A DNA stretch of 52,425 nt from JAITWN01 sp964581365 (GCA_964581365.1 CAZOOF010000007.1:1-52425); one strand, 5' to 3'. Positions 16,746 to 25,317 are shown, counted from the first letter of the stretch. Translations and numbers: made by a program. The notes: generated by a model not told the origin, from the sequence alone.

Positions 16746-17815
16746 GCCTGGCCGACCCCGTCAGAGAAATGCTCGTAGCCGCCACGGCGGGGACGATAAA
16801 GCCTGCCATCGGGAAAGCGGCAGCGCAGACCGCTATCGACTTCGACGATGCCGATGCGGGTCCAGGAACAGCCGCAGGCATCGAGCGCGGCTTCCGCTGC
16901 CGCCGCCGTGCTCAGCGGCGCGGTGAAACACAGCTCGTAATCGTCGCCGGAACCCAGCGCCAGCCTCGCGCGCAGATCCAGCGGGGCGGCGGCGGACAGC
17001 GTTGAGACCTCTCCCCCCTCCTCCAGCGCCGCGACCAGAGCTGCCGCGAGCACCGGGTTCTCCGTGATCGCGCGCAAGGGACGGGACAACGGCAAGGCAT
17101 CGATATCCACGGTCGCTCCGACCCCGCTCTCGGTGAGAATATGCGAGAGATCAGCCTGCAGGCCATCAGAGACATCGATGCAGGCATGAGCCACGCCCCG
17201 CAGCGCAATACCCGCTTCGACCCGCGGCGCTGGCCGATCGAGCCGCTCGAGCACGGCGGCGGCATCGGCGGCATCGACGATCCCGGATTCGCAGCCAAGC
17301 CGGCCGCTCGCCAGCAGCAGCGCCAGTCCCGCATCACCCAGCGTGCCGGTGACGTAGATCGCATCTCCCGGACGCGCGGCACCGCGCAGCAGCGCCGCGC
17401 CGGTGGGCACGAAACCATGCGCCTGCACCGTGATCGAGCGCGGCCCCCGGGTGGTGTCGCCGCCGACCACATCCACCCCGAAGCGATCTGCCAGCGCATA
17501 GAAGCCGGCGCAGAACCCTGCGATCCACTGCTCATCGACTGCCGGCAGAGTCAGGGCCAGCGTGACCCAGGCCGGCTCGGCGCCCATCGCCGCCAGGTCG
17601 CTCAGATTGACCGCGAGCGCCTTGTGACCGAGCGCGACCGGATCGGCTTCGGGTAGGAAGTGCACGCCTTCCACTAGCGTATCCACCGTGATCGCGAGCT
17701 CCTGGCCGGACGGCGGACGCAGCAGCGCGGCATCATCGCCGACCGCCATCCGCACATCGGAACGCGCGGGCGGCCGGCGAAAATACTTCCGGATCAGATC
17801 GAATTCACTGCTCAT
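16742..17815 (-). CDS. thiL: Thiamine-monophosphate kinase
   Basis: ThiL phosphorylates thiamine monophosphate to the active cofactor thiamine diphosphate. The ATG at 17815 (MSSEFDLIRKYF) gives 357 residues and matches the family N-terminus; nine more codons are open upstream but unlikely. Visible motifs are VGDDAALL near residue 26, TVDTLVEGVHF, NLSDLAAMGAEP and DVSDGL. These belong to the PurM/ThiL ATP-binding fold. It follows nusB after 63 bases and overlaps pgpA by 3 bases. The product supplies the cofactor of Dxs encoded nearby, though that is a general link and not a specific one. Confidence 0.94.
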   Translation of the reverse strand: MSSEFDLIRKYFRRPPARSDVRMAVGDDAALLRPPSGQELAITVDTLVEGVHFLPEADPVALGHKALAVNLSDLAAMGAEPAWVTLALTLPAVDEQWIAGFCAGFYALADRFGVDVVGGDTTRGPRSITVQAHGFVPTGAALLRGAARPGDAIYVTGTLGDAGLALLLASGRLGCESGIVDAADAAAVLERLDRPAPRVEAGIALRGVAHACIDVSDGLQADLSHILTESGVGATVDIDALPLSRPLRAITENPVLAAALVAALEEGGEVSTLSAAAPLDLRARLALGSGDDYELCFTAPLSTAAAAEAALDACGCSWTRIGIVEVDSGLRCRFPDGRLYRPRRGGYEHFSDGVGQA

Positions 17816-17878
17816 GCAGGAACCGGCCGAAGAAGCGGACAAAGGGATAGGAAGAAACGGGACGCTGCCGGAGAGACA

Positions 17879-18334
17879 CTACTTGCGGGTCATGATGGCC
17901 ACCTCTTCCGCCCGCAGCTGCTCGGCCAGACGATCGAGGATGCCATTGACGTATTTGTGACCATGGTGGGCGCCGAACAGCTTGGCAATTTCCACCGATT
18001 CATTGATGACCACCCGGAACGGAACCTCGGGATGGAAGCGCAGCTCGCACGCGCCCAGTCTCAGCACCGCGCGCTCCACCGGATCGACCTCGCGCAGCGG
18101 CCGATCGAGCAACGGGGTGAGCAGCTCATCGAGCTCATCCACATGGCTGATCACCTCGCGCAGCAGATTGTCGAAATAGCGGCGATCCACCGCCCCTTCG
18201 GTCTCGTCGACCAGAAACTGGGCGTCGATAGCTGCCGCGTCGTGATTGGTCAACTGCCACTGATAAAGCGCCTGCACCACGCATCGCCGTGCCAGGCTGC
18301 GCGCGCGATGACCGGATTGCCCCTTGGCGTTCAT
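17879..18334 (-). CDS. nusB: Transcription antitermination factor NusB
   Basis: NusB binds boxA RNA together with ribosomal protein S10 and promotes antitermination of rRNA operons. The 151-residue, all-helical protein begins with a basic segment (RARSLARRCVVQALYQWQLT), the RNA-binding face. It contains the family signature VINESVEIAKLFG near residue 110 and KYVNGILDRL close to the C-terminus. It lies 6 bases after ribH, the usual arrangement. Length and motifs leave little doubt. Confidence 0.95.
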   Translation of the reverse strand: MNAKGQSGHRARSLARRCVVQALYQWQLTNHDAAAIDAQFLVDETEGAVDRRYFDNLLREVISHVDELDELLTPLLDRPLREVDPVERAVLRLGACELRFHPEVPFRVVINESVEIAKLFGAHHGHKYVNGILDRLAEQLRAEEVAIMTRK

Positions 18335-18340
18335 CCGGAC

Positions 18341-18817
18341 TCAGGACTCCAGCTTGCTGAGCAGACTGGCCATTTCGAGCGCGGAAAGCGCCGCCTCGGC
18401 CCCCTTGTTGCCGGCCTTGGTGCCGGCGCGCTCGATCGCCTGCTCGATGCTGTCGACGGTGAGCACGCCACACACCACCGGAACACGGCTCTGCAGCGCC
18501 ACATCCGCCAGACCGCGCACGCAGGCACCGGCGATGTATTCGAAATGCGGCGTGCTGCCGCGAATGACCGCGCCGAGCGCGATCACGGCCTGATAACGGT
18601 GGCTCGCAGCCAGCCGCTGGGCAGCGAGCGGCAGTTCGAAAGCGCCCGGCACGCGAACGATTTCGATCGCATCGTTGCTCGCGCCGTGGCGACGCAGCGT
18701 ATCCAGCGCTCCCTGCACCAGATGCTCGACGATGAAACTGTTGAAGCGGGAAGCCAGCAGCGCAAAGCGCGCTCCGCCGGCCGCCAGCTCGCCCTCTATG
18801 GTTCGGATCTGGCTCAT
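18341..18817 (-). CDS. ribH: 6,7-dimethyl-8-ribityllumazine synthase
   Basis: RibH condenses 5-amino-6-ribitylamino-uracil with dihydroxybutanone phosphate to form lumazine, the substrate of riboflavin synthase. The protein has 158 residues. Motifs are RFNSFIVEHLVQGAL near residue 23, VRVPGAFELP near 54 and ALGAVIRGSTPHFEYI near 80, where the histidine is catalytic. It is typical of the icosahedral capsid-forming family. A strong AGGAGGT ribosome-binding site is followed 3 bases later by the ATG; that site lies in a possible hairpin (see separate entry). The gene is between ribBA and nusB. Confidence 0.95.
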   Translation of the reverse strand: MSQIRTIEGELAAGGARFALLASRFNSFIVEHLVQGALDTLRRHGASNDAIEIVRVPGAFELPLAAQRLAASHRYQAVIALGAVIRGSTPHFEYIAGACVRGLADVALQSRVPVVCGVLTVDSIEQAIERAGTKAGNKGAEAALSALEMASLLSKLES

Positions 18818-18820
18818 GAT

Positions 18821-18839
18821 ACCTCCTGACTAAGGAGAT
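18821..18839 (-). promoter_or_regulatory. Hairpin covering the ribH ribosome-binding site
   Basis: On the minus strand CTCCT (18837-18833) pairs with AGGAG (18827-18823) across the 5-base loop TAGTC, and one G-U plus one A-T pair extend the stem. The right arm is the ribH Shine-Dalgarno sequence, so the fold would lower ribH translation. This is a short, predicted structure only. Confidence 0.4.
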
Positions 18840-18860
18840 CCAGTTTAACTCACGGGGAAA

Positions 18861-18880
18861 TCCCGGGCTATGCCCCGGGA
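18861..18880 (-). terminator. Hairpin over the ribBA stop codon
   Basis: TCCCGGG (18880-18874) pairs with CCCGGGA (18867-18861); the ribBA TAG stop lies in the 6-base loop. TTTCCCC follows, a weak U-tract. It could cause partial termination or protect the 3' end of the upstream mRNA between ribBA and ribH. Confidence 0.4.
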
Positions 18881-20046
18881 GCGACGTATTCGAGGATCTC
18901 GAGACCGAAACCGGACAGTCCGAGCAGCTTGCGTGGCGAGCCGAGCACGCGCATGTGATGCACGCCGAGATCGGCGAGGATCTGCGCGCCGATGCCGTAG
19001 CCGCGCAGCTCGGTGGAAGTGCTTACCGAACGCGAGGAGTCAGCGCCCTGCTCCTGCAAGTGCTGCTCCTGCAGACGCCTGATCAGGCCCCGCGCATCCT
19101 CGCCTCCACGCACCAGCACCAGTACGCCGCCAGAAGGTTCGGTCGCGATCCGCCTCATGGCAGCGTCCAGACTCCATGTCGTGTCATGCACGCTGGCGCG
19201 CAGCGTATCGTACAGGCGATCCTCCATGTGCACGCGCACCAGCACCGGCTCGTCACCCTTCACCTCTCCCTTCACCAGGGCGAAATGAACCTCGCCGCCC
19301 GCCCGGTCGTGGTAGGCACGGAAGAGAAAGTCACCGTACTCGGTCGGCAGGCGGTTTTCTGAAACCAGCTCGATGGTCTTCTCGTTGCGCATGCGGTAAC
19401 GGATCAGATCAGCGATGGTGCCGATCTTCAGACCATGCTGGCGCGCGAAGCGCATCAGCTCCGGACGGCGCGCCATACTGCCGTCTTCGGACAGGATCTC
19501 GACGATCACCGCTGCGGGCTCGAAGCCGGCAAGTCGCGCCAGATCGCTGCCCGCCTCCGTATGCCCGGCGCGGGTGAGCACGCCGCCGGGCTGCGCCATG
19601 AGCGGAAAGATGTGGCCGGGTTGAGTCAGATCGGCGGGGCTGGCATCGCGCCGCACGGCAGCACGAATCGTGGTCGCCCGATCTGCCGCCGAGATGCCGG
19701 TACTGACACCGGTCGCCGCCTCGATCGAAACGGTAAAATTGGTGCTCTGCCGCGCATTGGTATCGCTGACCATCAGCGGCAGACGCAACTGTTCGCAGCG
19801 TTCGCGGGTAAGCGTGAGGCAGATCAGGCCGCGCCCGTAGCGAGCCATGAAGTTGATGTCTTCCGGACGCACGCAATTGGCGGCCATCACCAGATCGCCT
19901 TCGTTCTCGCGATCTTCATCGTCCATCAGCACCACCATGCGGCCCTGATGGATTTCCTCGATCAGTTCCTCGGTGGTATTGAAGACGCCGTCCGCATCTT
20001 CGTCTGTCCTGGTAACGTCCCGCAGATCAGGTTTTCGAGGCATCAT
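18868..20046 (-). CDS. ribBA: 3,4-dihydroxy-2-butanone-4-phosphate synthase with degenerate GTP cyclohydrolase II domain (RibBX type)
   Basis: The N-terminal half (residues 20-215) is RibB, which makes dihydroxybutanone phosphate from ribulose 5-phosphate. It has the acidic DDEDRENEGD motif and the TQPGHIFPL and RAGHTEAGSDL segments. The C-terminal half has the RibA fold, but the zinc site of active GTP cyclohydrolase II is lost. Where Escherichia coli RibA has Cys54, Cys65 and Cys67, this protein has Asp, His and Thr (the HMED and VHDTTW segments). The RQEGR catalytic segment reads RGGED. The domain is therefore probably inactive or regulatory. The start is uncertain: ATGs at 20046, 20043 and 20058 all overlap ribE, and 20046 has GGA 7 bases upstream. 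Confidence 0.9.
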   Translation of the reverse strand: MMPRKPDLRDVTRTDEDADGVFNTTEELIEEIHQGRMVVLMDDEDRENEGDLVMAANCVRPEDINFMARYGRGLICLTLTRERCEQLRLPLMVSDTNARQSTNFTVSIEAATGVSTGISAADRATTIRAAVRRDASPADLTQPGHIFPLMAQPGGVLTRAGHTEAGSDLARLAGFEPAAVIVEILSEDGSMARRPELMRFARQHGLKIGTIADLIRYRMRNEKTIELVSENRLPTEYGDFLFRAYHDRAGGEVHFALVKGEVKGDEPVLVRVHMEDRLYDTLRASVHDTTWSLDAAMRRIATEPSGGVLVLVRGGEDARGLIRRLQEQHLQEQGADSSRSVSTSTELRGYGIGAQILADLGVHHMRVLGSPRKLLGLSGFGLEILEYVAPGA

Positions 20047-20695
20047 CGATGTATCCATGTGCTGAGAGCAGCGTCCGATCGACGCCGGAAGCGGGGCCGT
20101 GACCGGCCTCCCCGAGCAGCCGCTCGAGATAACGCGCGACGACATCGATCTCGATGTTCACCGCCGTCCCGGCGCGATGCAGCCCCAGGATCGTACGCTC
20201 GAGGGTGTGAGGAATCAGATTGACCTCGAAGGCGGCGCCTTGAACCGAATTCACCGTGAGACTGACGCCATCGACGCACACCGAGCCCTTGGCGGCGATA
20301 TAACGGGCCAGGGCGGCGGGCACGGTGATACGCATGACCCGGCAATCACCCACCGGACGCACCGCATCGACGCGCCCCACGCCATCGACGTGACCGCTCA
20401 CCAGGTGTCCGCCGATGCGCGTGGTCGGCAGCAGCGCTTTCTCGAGATCGACAGGCGCGCCCGCAGCGAGCGCGCCGAGCGTGGTGCAGTTCAGGGTCTC
20501 GGCCGACACATCGGCGCTGAACCAGGACTCGCCGAGCTCCACGGCGCTCAGACAGACGCCATTGACGCAGATGCTGTCGCCTATCGCCACGTCGCTGAAA
20601 TCGAGCTCCGGAGCATCGATGGTCAGGCGCATGTCGGCGCCCCGCCTCGCGCAGGATCTCACCCTGCCCATCGTCTCTACGATGCCGGTGAACAT
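20027..20695 (-). CDS. ribE: Riboflavin synthase, alpha subunit
   Basis: RibE dismutates two lumazine molecules into riboflavin and a pyrimidine. The ATG at 20695 starts the canonical MFTGIVETMGRV sequence, with GGAG 7 bases upstream overlapping the ribD stop; the extra ten codons of the longer frame are not needed. The 222 residues contain two lumazine-binding repeats, each with an S-V-C/D-G-V-S-L-T-type core (ICVNGVCLSAV and VCVDGVSLTVN) and an NxE/H-T-L motif. It starts 4 bases after ribD and overlaps ribBA. The family is often named ribC in other genera. Confidence 0.94.
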   Translation of the reverse strand: MFTGIVETMGRVRSCARRGADMRLTIDAPELDFSDVAIGDSICVNGVCLSAVELGESWFSADVSAETLNCTTLGALAAGAPVDLEKALLPTTRIGGHLVSGHVDGVGRVDAVRPVGDCRVMRITVPAALARYIAAKGSVCVDGVSLTVNSVQGAAFEVNLIPHTLERTILGLHRAGTAVNIEIDVVARYLERLLGEAGHGPASGVDRTLLSAHGYIDDASKT

Positions 20696-20699
20696 TGAA

Positions 20700-21812
20700 T
20701 CACTCCGCAGAAGAAAGTCGCGCAACTATGCGCCAGTCGTCACCTACCGCGCGCACGTCCTCGATGGCGGGCATCAGCGCCTGATCCAGGCGTTCGACGC
20801 CCGGCAGGGAAAACATTCCGCGCGCGGCGTCACCCAGCAGCTTGGGCGCCACATAGAGCACCAACTCATCGACCAGCCCGGCTTCCAGCATCGCGCCGCA
20901 AAGCACGGGCCCGGCTTCCAATAGTACCTCATTGATCTGTCGCGCAGCCAAAAGCGACAGCAGCACTTCGAGATCCACGCGCCCGTCGCTGCCGCAGCGC
21001 AGCACTTCGACGTCCGCGCGCGCTTCCAGATCGGGGCGCTGCGGCGCCGATGCCGTGCCTGCGACCAGCGTCGCTCCGGGAGCCTCGAGCACTCGGGCTG
21101 CCGCGGGCAGACGCAGGGAGCTGTCGACGATCACCCGCAAGGGCTGGCGTTCGACAGCAGCATCATCGATACGCACGGTCAACGAGGGATCATCGGCGAG
21201 CACCGTACCGATCCCGGTCATGATCGCGGAGCTGCGCGCGCGCAGCTGATGAACATCGCGCCGCGCCGCTTCCCCGGTGATCCAGCGACTCTCGCCCGCC
21301 GCAGTGGCGGTACGCCCATCCAGCGTCACGCCAAGCTTGCAGCGCACCCAGGGGCGTCCGCGCCGGTGACGCATGATGAAGCCGGGATTGAGCGCTGCGG
21401 CCTCCTTCTCCAACAGACCGCAGCTCACTCCCATGCCTGCCGCACTCAGCGCGGACAGGCCGCCGCCCGCCGTGCGCGGATCCGGATCCTTCATCGCGGC
21501 GACCACTCTCACCACTCCGGCGCGGATCAGCGCTTCGGTGCATGGCGGAGTCCGCCCCCAATGATTGCAAGGCTCCAGACTGACGTAGGCAGTGGCGCCA
21601 CGCGCCTCGCCTCCTGCCGCCTGCAATGCCATCTGCTCGGCATGCGGACCGCCGGCGCGCTCGTGCCACCCTTCACCGAGGACGCGTCCATCCCGCACCA
21701 GCACGCAGCCGACGCGCGGATTGGGGTCAGTAGTATGGAGGCCGCGGGCGGCAAGCACGATGGCGCGCGCCATGTGCACGCGATCCATGGCCTCGATTGC
21801 GGCAGAACTCAT
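20700..21812 (-). CDS. ribD: Bifunctional riboflavin deaminase/reductase RibD
   Basis: RibD first deaminates the pyrimidine made by GTP cyclohydrolase II and then reduces its ribose side chain. The protein has 370 residues. The N-terminal cytidine-deaminase-like domain has the zinc motif HAEQMAL near residue 57 and PCNHWGRTPPC near 81. The usual SHH is NHW here, which leaves the zinc cysteines intact. The reductase domain starts near residue 155 (VRCKLGVTLDGRTAT) and has the NADPH-binding IVDSSLRLP and LLEAGP regions. The start at 21812 is 43 bases after nrdR; the ATG at codon 9 is an alternative. No FMN riboswitch fits in that gap. Confidence 0.94.
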   Translation of the reverse strand: MSSAAIEAMDRVHMARAIVLAARGLHTTDPNPRVGCVLVRDGRVLGEGWHERAGGPHAEQMALQAAGGEARGATAYVSLEPCNHWGRTPPCTEALIRAGVVRVVAAMKDPDPRTAGGGLSALSAAGMGVSCGLLEKEAAALNPGFIMRHRRGRPWVRCKLGVTLDGRTATAAGESRWITGEAARRDVHQLRARSSAIMTGIGTVLADDPSLTVRIDDAAVERQPLRVIVDSSLRLPAAARVLEAPGATLVAGTASAPQRPDLEARADVEVLRCGSDGRVDLEVLLSLLAARQINEVLLEAGPVLCGAMLEAGLVDELVLYVAPKLLGDAARGMFSLPGVERLDQALMPAIEDVRAVGDDWRIVARLSSAE

Positions 21813-21855
21813 GATGCGGGCGTATCCACCGCTGCGCTAGCGCGAGGAAGATCCA

Positions 21856-22380
21856 TCACGCCCCCTCCCCGCCTTTCCCGCGCTTCGGCTCCAGCAGCGA
21901 AAGCTGGCGTCTCTCCAGTTCCGAAGCTTCGGGATTGCGCAGCCTATCGATCTCCTCGCGGAACGCATTGACGTCCTGAAAGCGGCGGTACACCGAGGCA
22001 AAGCGCACATAGGCGACTTCGTCCAATGCCCGCAGCTCATCCATGACGTACTCGCCGAGTTCCCGCGAACGGATTTCCCGCTCGCCCGACACGTGCAGCC
22101 GGTGCTTGATGCGATCGATGGACGACTCGATCACGTCGATATCGACCGGCCGCTTCTCCAGCGCGCGCAGCATTCCACGCCGCATCTTGTCCTCATTGAA
22201 GGGTTCGCGGGTGCCGTCGTGCTTGATGATATGGGGATAGACGAGCTCGGCGGTCTCGAACGTGGTGAACCGCTCCGAACAGCTCGCGCATTCGCGCCGG
22301 CGCCTGATCGAGGCCCCCTCATTGGCAAGGCGGGAATCGATGACCCGCGTATCTCCGGCGCCGCAGAAAGGACACTTCAT
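21856..22380 (-). CDS. nrdR: Transcriptional repressor NrdR of ribonucleotide reductase genes
   Basis: NrdR senses ATP/dATP and represses nrd operons at NrdR boxes. The 174-residue protein has an N-terminal zinc ribbon with Cys3, Cys6, Cys31 and Cys34 (CPFC and CASC), then an ATP-cone domain (IIKHDGTREPFNEDKMRRGMLRALEKRP region). Its place before ribD is conserved. It lies 67 bases after the glyA stop. The C-terminal tail, lysine- and glycine-rich, is somewhat longer than in Escherichia coli NrdR (149 residues), which is common in this class. No nrd genes are in the window. Confidence 0.96.
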   Translation of the reverse strand: MKCPFCGAGDTRVIDSRLANEGASIRRRRECASCSERFTTFETAELVYPHIIKHDGTREPFNEDKMRRGMLRALEKRPVDIDVIESSIDRIKHRLHVSGEREIRSRELGEYVMDELRALDEVAYVRFASVYRRFQDVNAFREEIDRLRNPEASELERRQLSLLEPKRGKGGEGA

Positions 22381-22447
22381 GACCGTCTCCGCGGAGCGTC
22401 GCTATACCTCGCGTCCGCCGCAAACAGGCGCGTGCGGCGCCAGGCCG

Positions 22448-23704
22448 TCAGCGGCCATAGACCGGGAAGCGGGCGCAGACGTCCAGCACTTTGCCACGCA
22501 CCGCTGCGATGACGGCCTCGTCGCTCGGGCGGTCGAGCACATCGCAGATCCAGTCGGCGAGCGCGCGCACTTCGTCTTCGCGGAAACCGCGGGTGGTGAC
22601 CGCCGGCGTGCCGATGCGAATGCCGGAGGTAACGAATGGCGAACGCGGATCATTGGGCACGCTGTTCTTGTTGACCGTGATATGGGCGGCATCGAGCGCC
22701 AGATCCGCATCCTTGCCGGTCACGTCCCTGCCGATCAGATCGACGAGGAACAGGTGGTTATCGGTGCCACCGGAGACGATGCGATAACCGCGCTCCTGCA
22801 TCTGCGCCGCCATCGCGCGGGCGTTGGCGAGCACCTGACGCTGGTATTCGGTAAAGGCCGGATCGAGCGCCTCGAGGAAGGCCACCGCCTTGGCGGCGAT
22901 GACATGCATCAAGGGACCACCCTGGGTGCCGGGGAACACCATAGAGTTCAGCTTCTTTTCGATCTCCTCGTTGGCGCGGGCCATGATGATGCCGCCGCGC
23001 GGACCGCGCAGGGTCTTGTGCGTGGTGGAGGTCGTGACATCCGCAAAATGCACCGGATTCGGGTAGAGCCCGGCGGCAATCAGTCCGGCGACATGCGCGA
23101 TATCGACGAACAGCAGCGCCCCAACCTCATCGGCGATGTAGCGGAAGCGCTGCCAGTCGACGACGCGCGAGTAGGCGCTGAAACCGGCAACGATCATTTT
23201 CGGCCGATGCTCGCGCGCCAGCGCCTCGACCTGCTCGTAATCGATCTCGCCGGTATCCGGATTGAGACCGTACTGTACGGCGTTGTAGATCTTGCCGGAG
23301 AAGTTGACCTTGGCGCCATGAGTCAGATGGCCGCCATGCGCCAGACTCATGCCGAGAATGGTATCGCCCGGCTGCAGCAGCGCCATGTAGACGGCAGCAT
23401 TGGCCTGCGAACCGGAGTGGGGCTGAACATTGACGTAGTCGGCGCCGAAAAGACGCTTCGCGCGCTCGATGGCGAGGGTTTCCGCGACATCGACATAAGC
23501 GCAGCCACCATAGTAGCGCTTGCCGGGATAGCCTTCGGCGTATTTATTGGTGAGCACCGAACCCTGCGCCTCGAGCACCCGCGGGCTGGCGTAATTTTCC
23601 GAGGCGATGAGCTCGATGTGCTCTTCCTGGCGCCGGCTCTCTGCACGCATCGCTTCCCAAAGTTCGTCATCGAAACTGGCAATGCGCATATCGGCAGAGA
23701 ACAT
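22448..23704 (-). CDS. glyA: Serine hydroxymethyltransferase
   Basis: GlyA interconverts serine and glycine with tetrahydrofolate, feeding one-carbon units to 5,10-methylene-THF, the substrate of FolD. The ATG at 23704 follows a strong AAGGAAGGTGG ribosome-binding site and gives 418 residues; the longer frame adds 34 atypical residues. The PLP lysine is Lys230 in TTSTTHKTLRGPRGG. The folate-site tyrosines lie in the NKYAEGYPGKRYYGG segment near residue 53. It is the first gene of the minus-strand series that continues with nrdR. No glycine riboswitch is visible upstream. Confidence 0.97.
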   Translation of the reverse strand: MFSADMRIASFDDELWEAMRAESRRQEEHIELIASENYASPRVLEAQGSVLTNKYAEGYPGKRYYGGCAYVDVAETLAIERAKRLFGADYVNVQPHSGSQANAAVYMALLQPGDTILGMSLAHGGHLTHGAKVNFSGKIYNAVQYGLNPDTGEIDYEQVEALAREHRPKMIVAGFSAYSRVVDWQRFRYIADEVGALLFVDIAHVAGLIAAGLYPNPVHFADVTTSTTHKTLRGPRGGIIMARANEEIEKKLNSMVFPGTQGGPLMHVIAAKAVAFLEALDPAFTEYQRQVLANARAMAAQMQERGYRIVSGGTDNHLFLVDLIGRDVTGKDADLALDAAHITVNKNSVPNDPRSPFVTSGIRIGTPAVTTRGFREDEVRALADWICDVLDRPSDEAVIAAVRGKVLDVCARFPVYGR

Positions 23705-24015
23705 CGTGGCCACCTTCCTTCGAGTTGCAAAGCGCCGCTCGCGCGGCAAGAAAGCCGCATAGGATACATGATTTGCGCTCCGACTCATATCCGCGGCGGC
23801 AGCCAACCAACCGGCGGCCGGCCGGAAAAACGTACTCTATTGTTTTTTCTTATTTTTTCAACCCTTCCCAGCGATCTCACCCGGACTGCCGTCTATTATT
23901 TGACGGTTAGCTGTGTTAGGCTTTTTCCCATCGGGACGCCAGCGCTTCGGGGCAGCCCCTTCCGCCGCCGGACCTTCAGCGGCAGCCAATAAAAATATAC
24001 CGGGCAGGCAGACAG
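23705..24015. other. Divergent intergenic region, glyA and the diguanylate cyclase gene
   Basis: This 311-base gap contains the glyA ribosome-binding site at its left end. It also has a strikingly T-rich stretch (23839-23859) in an otherwise GC-rich region, and a TATTAT hexamer (23894-23899) plus a TTGACG hexamer (23900-23905) that do not form a well-spaced promoter. The T-rich stretch would act as an A-rich UP-like element for glyA. No ORF, tRNA or clear riboswitch was seen. Confidence 0.5.
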
Positions 24016-25317
24016 TTGACCGATTCTGCGCATTCATGTTCCTCCCCCCTCGCCCACCGGGTGTCGCGTCTGCTCGCCGAACTCGACTCTCCGACTGGAC
24101 GCACCGTCTCCACGCATGTTCATGATGTGCTGGAGGCGTACGAACATGAGCTCATCGCCACCCGCGATTCAGGTCTCGTCCTGGCGCGGGAGCTGATCGC
24201 CGCCTGGCTGAATCACGTCGGGGCGGACGATCCCCTCGCCACGCAACTGCGCATGCTGGCGCTGCGGCTCGAAGCGGCACCGGCGGCCAGCGAAACCACC
24301 GGTCTGCTGCAGAGAATCCGGGAACTGGCGCCGGACACCGGCAAAGCCGAAGCCTCATTTTCACCCGCAAGCAGTAGCCAGGAATCGACCGAAATCATGC
24401 CGTCAGTATCACCCGCAGAGCAGACCAGCCTCGACGATTCGGCATCGGTCGACAGCGCCAAGCAGGGTGATGCCAGCTATCGCCGACATCTCGCCGAAAA
24501 GCGCGAACGCATCCAGAAGATCCAGGCGGCGTTGATGCAGCAGATGAACGAGGTGATCCGCCAGAACGAGAAGTTCGGCGTATTGCTCGAAATCGAGGAA
24601 GCCTCCCTGCGCGATGCCGACACCATGGACGAACTTCGCGATCTGAAGACCGTACTGGTCGGCGAGGTCGACAGAATGCGCGGCAGCCATCAGGCGCTCA
24701 CCCAGAAGCTAGACGTCGCCGCCAAGTATCTGCAGATCATCGGCACCGAGGGCAAGCACCTCAATGACGAACTGACCCGCGCCCATATCCTGAGTCTGAC
24801 CGACGAACTGACCGACCTGCCCAATCGCCGCGCCTTCCTGCGCCGGCTGGAGGACGAAGTCGCGCGTGTCCAGCGCTACGGCTACCCGCTGTCGCTGGCC
24901 CTGATCGATATGGACAGCTTCAAGTCGATCAACGACCGGTATGGCCACGGCGCCGGTGATGAAGTGCTGCGCAGCTTTGCGGCAAACATGCTGTCGGTAT
25001 TCCGCCATCACGACATGGTCGCCCGTTATGGCGGCGAGGAATTTGCGGTACTGCTGCCGAACACCGACCGCAACGGGGCGCTGCGAGCTCTGGAAAAGGT
25101 AAAGAAACGGACGAGCGAGAGTTCGTACCGCTTCGATGGCAAGACGATGGCAATGCCGACCTTCTCCGCCGGCATCTCGCTCTACAAGCCGGGCGAGACA
25201 CCAGGCAGCCTGATCGAGCGCGCCGACAAGGCGCTCTACCAAGCCAAGCGCCTGGGACGCAACCGCATCGAGATCGCCCAGCTCGACGGCGGCATGGAGG
25301 CTTCGTCGGCAAGGTGA
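24016..25317 (+). CDS. GGDEF-domain diguanylate cyclase
   Basis: This enzyme makes cyclic di-GMP from two GTP. The C-terminal GGDEF domain spans about residues 259-425. The active site is GGEEF at 339-343, and the inhibitory I-site RHHD lies exactly five residues before it (330-333), so product feedback is expected. The first 150 residues are low in recognisable domains, with a Ser/Asp-rich linker at 115-150. A predicted coiled coil at about 155-255 probably drives dimerisation. There is no signal peptide or membrane helix, so it should be cytoplasmic. The start is TTG at 24016 with no strong ribosome-binding site; GTG at 24061 is an alternative. The signal it senses is unknown. Confidence 0.9.
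   Translation: MTDSAHSCSSPLAHRVSRLLAELDSPTGRTVSTHVHDVLEAYEHELIATRDSGLVLARELIAAWLNHVGADDPLATQLRMLALRLEAAPAASETTGLLQRIRELAPDTGKAEASFSPASSSQESTEIMPSVSPAEQTSLDDSASVDSAKQGDASYRRHLAEKRERIQKIQAALMQQMNEVIRQNEKFGVLLEIEEASLRDADTMDELRDLKTVLVGEVDRMRGSHQALTQKLDVAAKYLQIIGTEGKHLNDELTRAHILSLTDELTDLPNRRAFLRRLEDEVARVQRYGYPLSLALIDMDSFKSINDRYGHGAGDEVLRSFAANMLSVFRHHDMVARYGGEEFAVLLPNTDRNGALRALEKVKKRTSESSYRFDGKTMAMPTFSAGISLYKPGETPGSLIERADKALYQAKRLGRNRIEIAQLDGGMEASSAR

Noticed and set aside
21813..21855. FMN riboswitch upstream of ribD
   Set aside because: The gap is only 43 bases, far too short for an RFN element, and nrdR lies directly upstream.
22262..23992. A 576-codon plus-strand open frame opposite glyA
   Set aside because: It is antisense to glyA and nrdR, compositionally odd, and lacks motifs or a sensible start; taken as a shadow frame.
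23705..24015. Glycine riboswitch upstream of glyA
   Set aside because: No paired aptamer-like conserved core is visible in the 311-base gap, only T-rich and GC-rich stretches.
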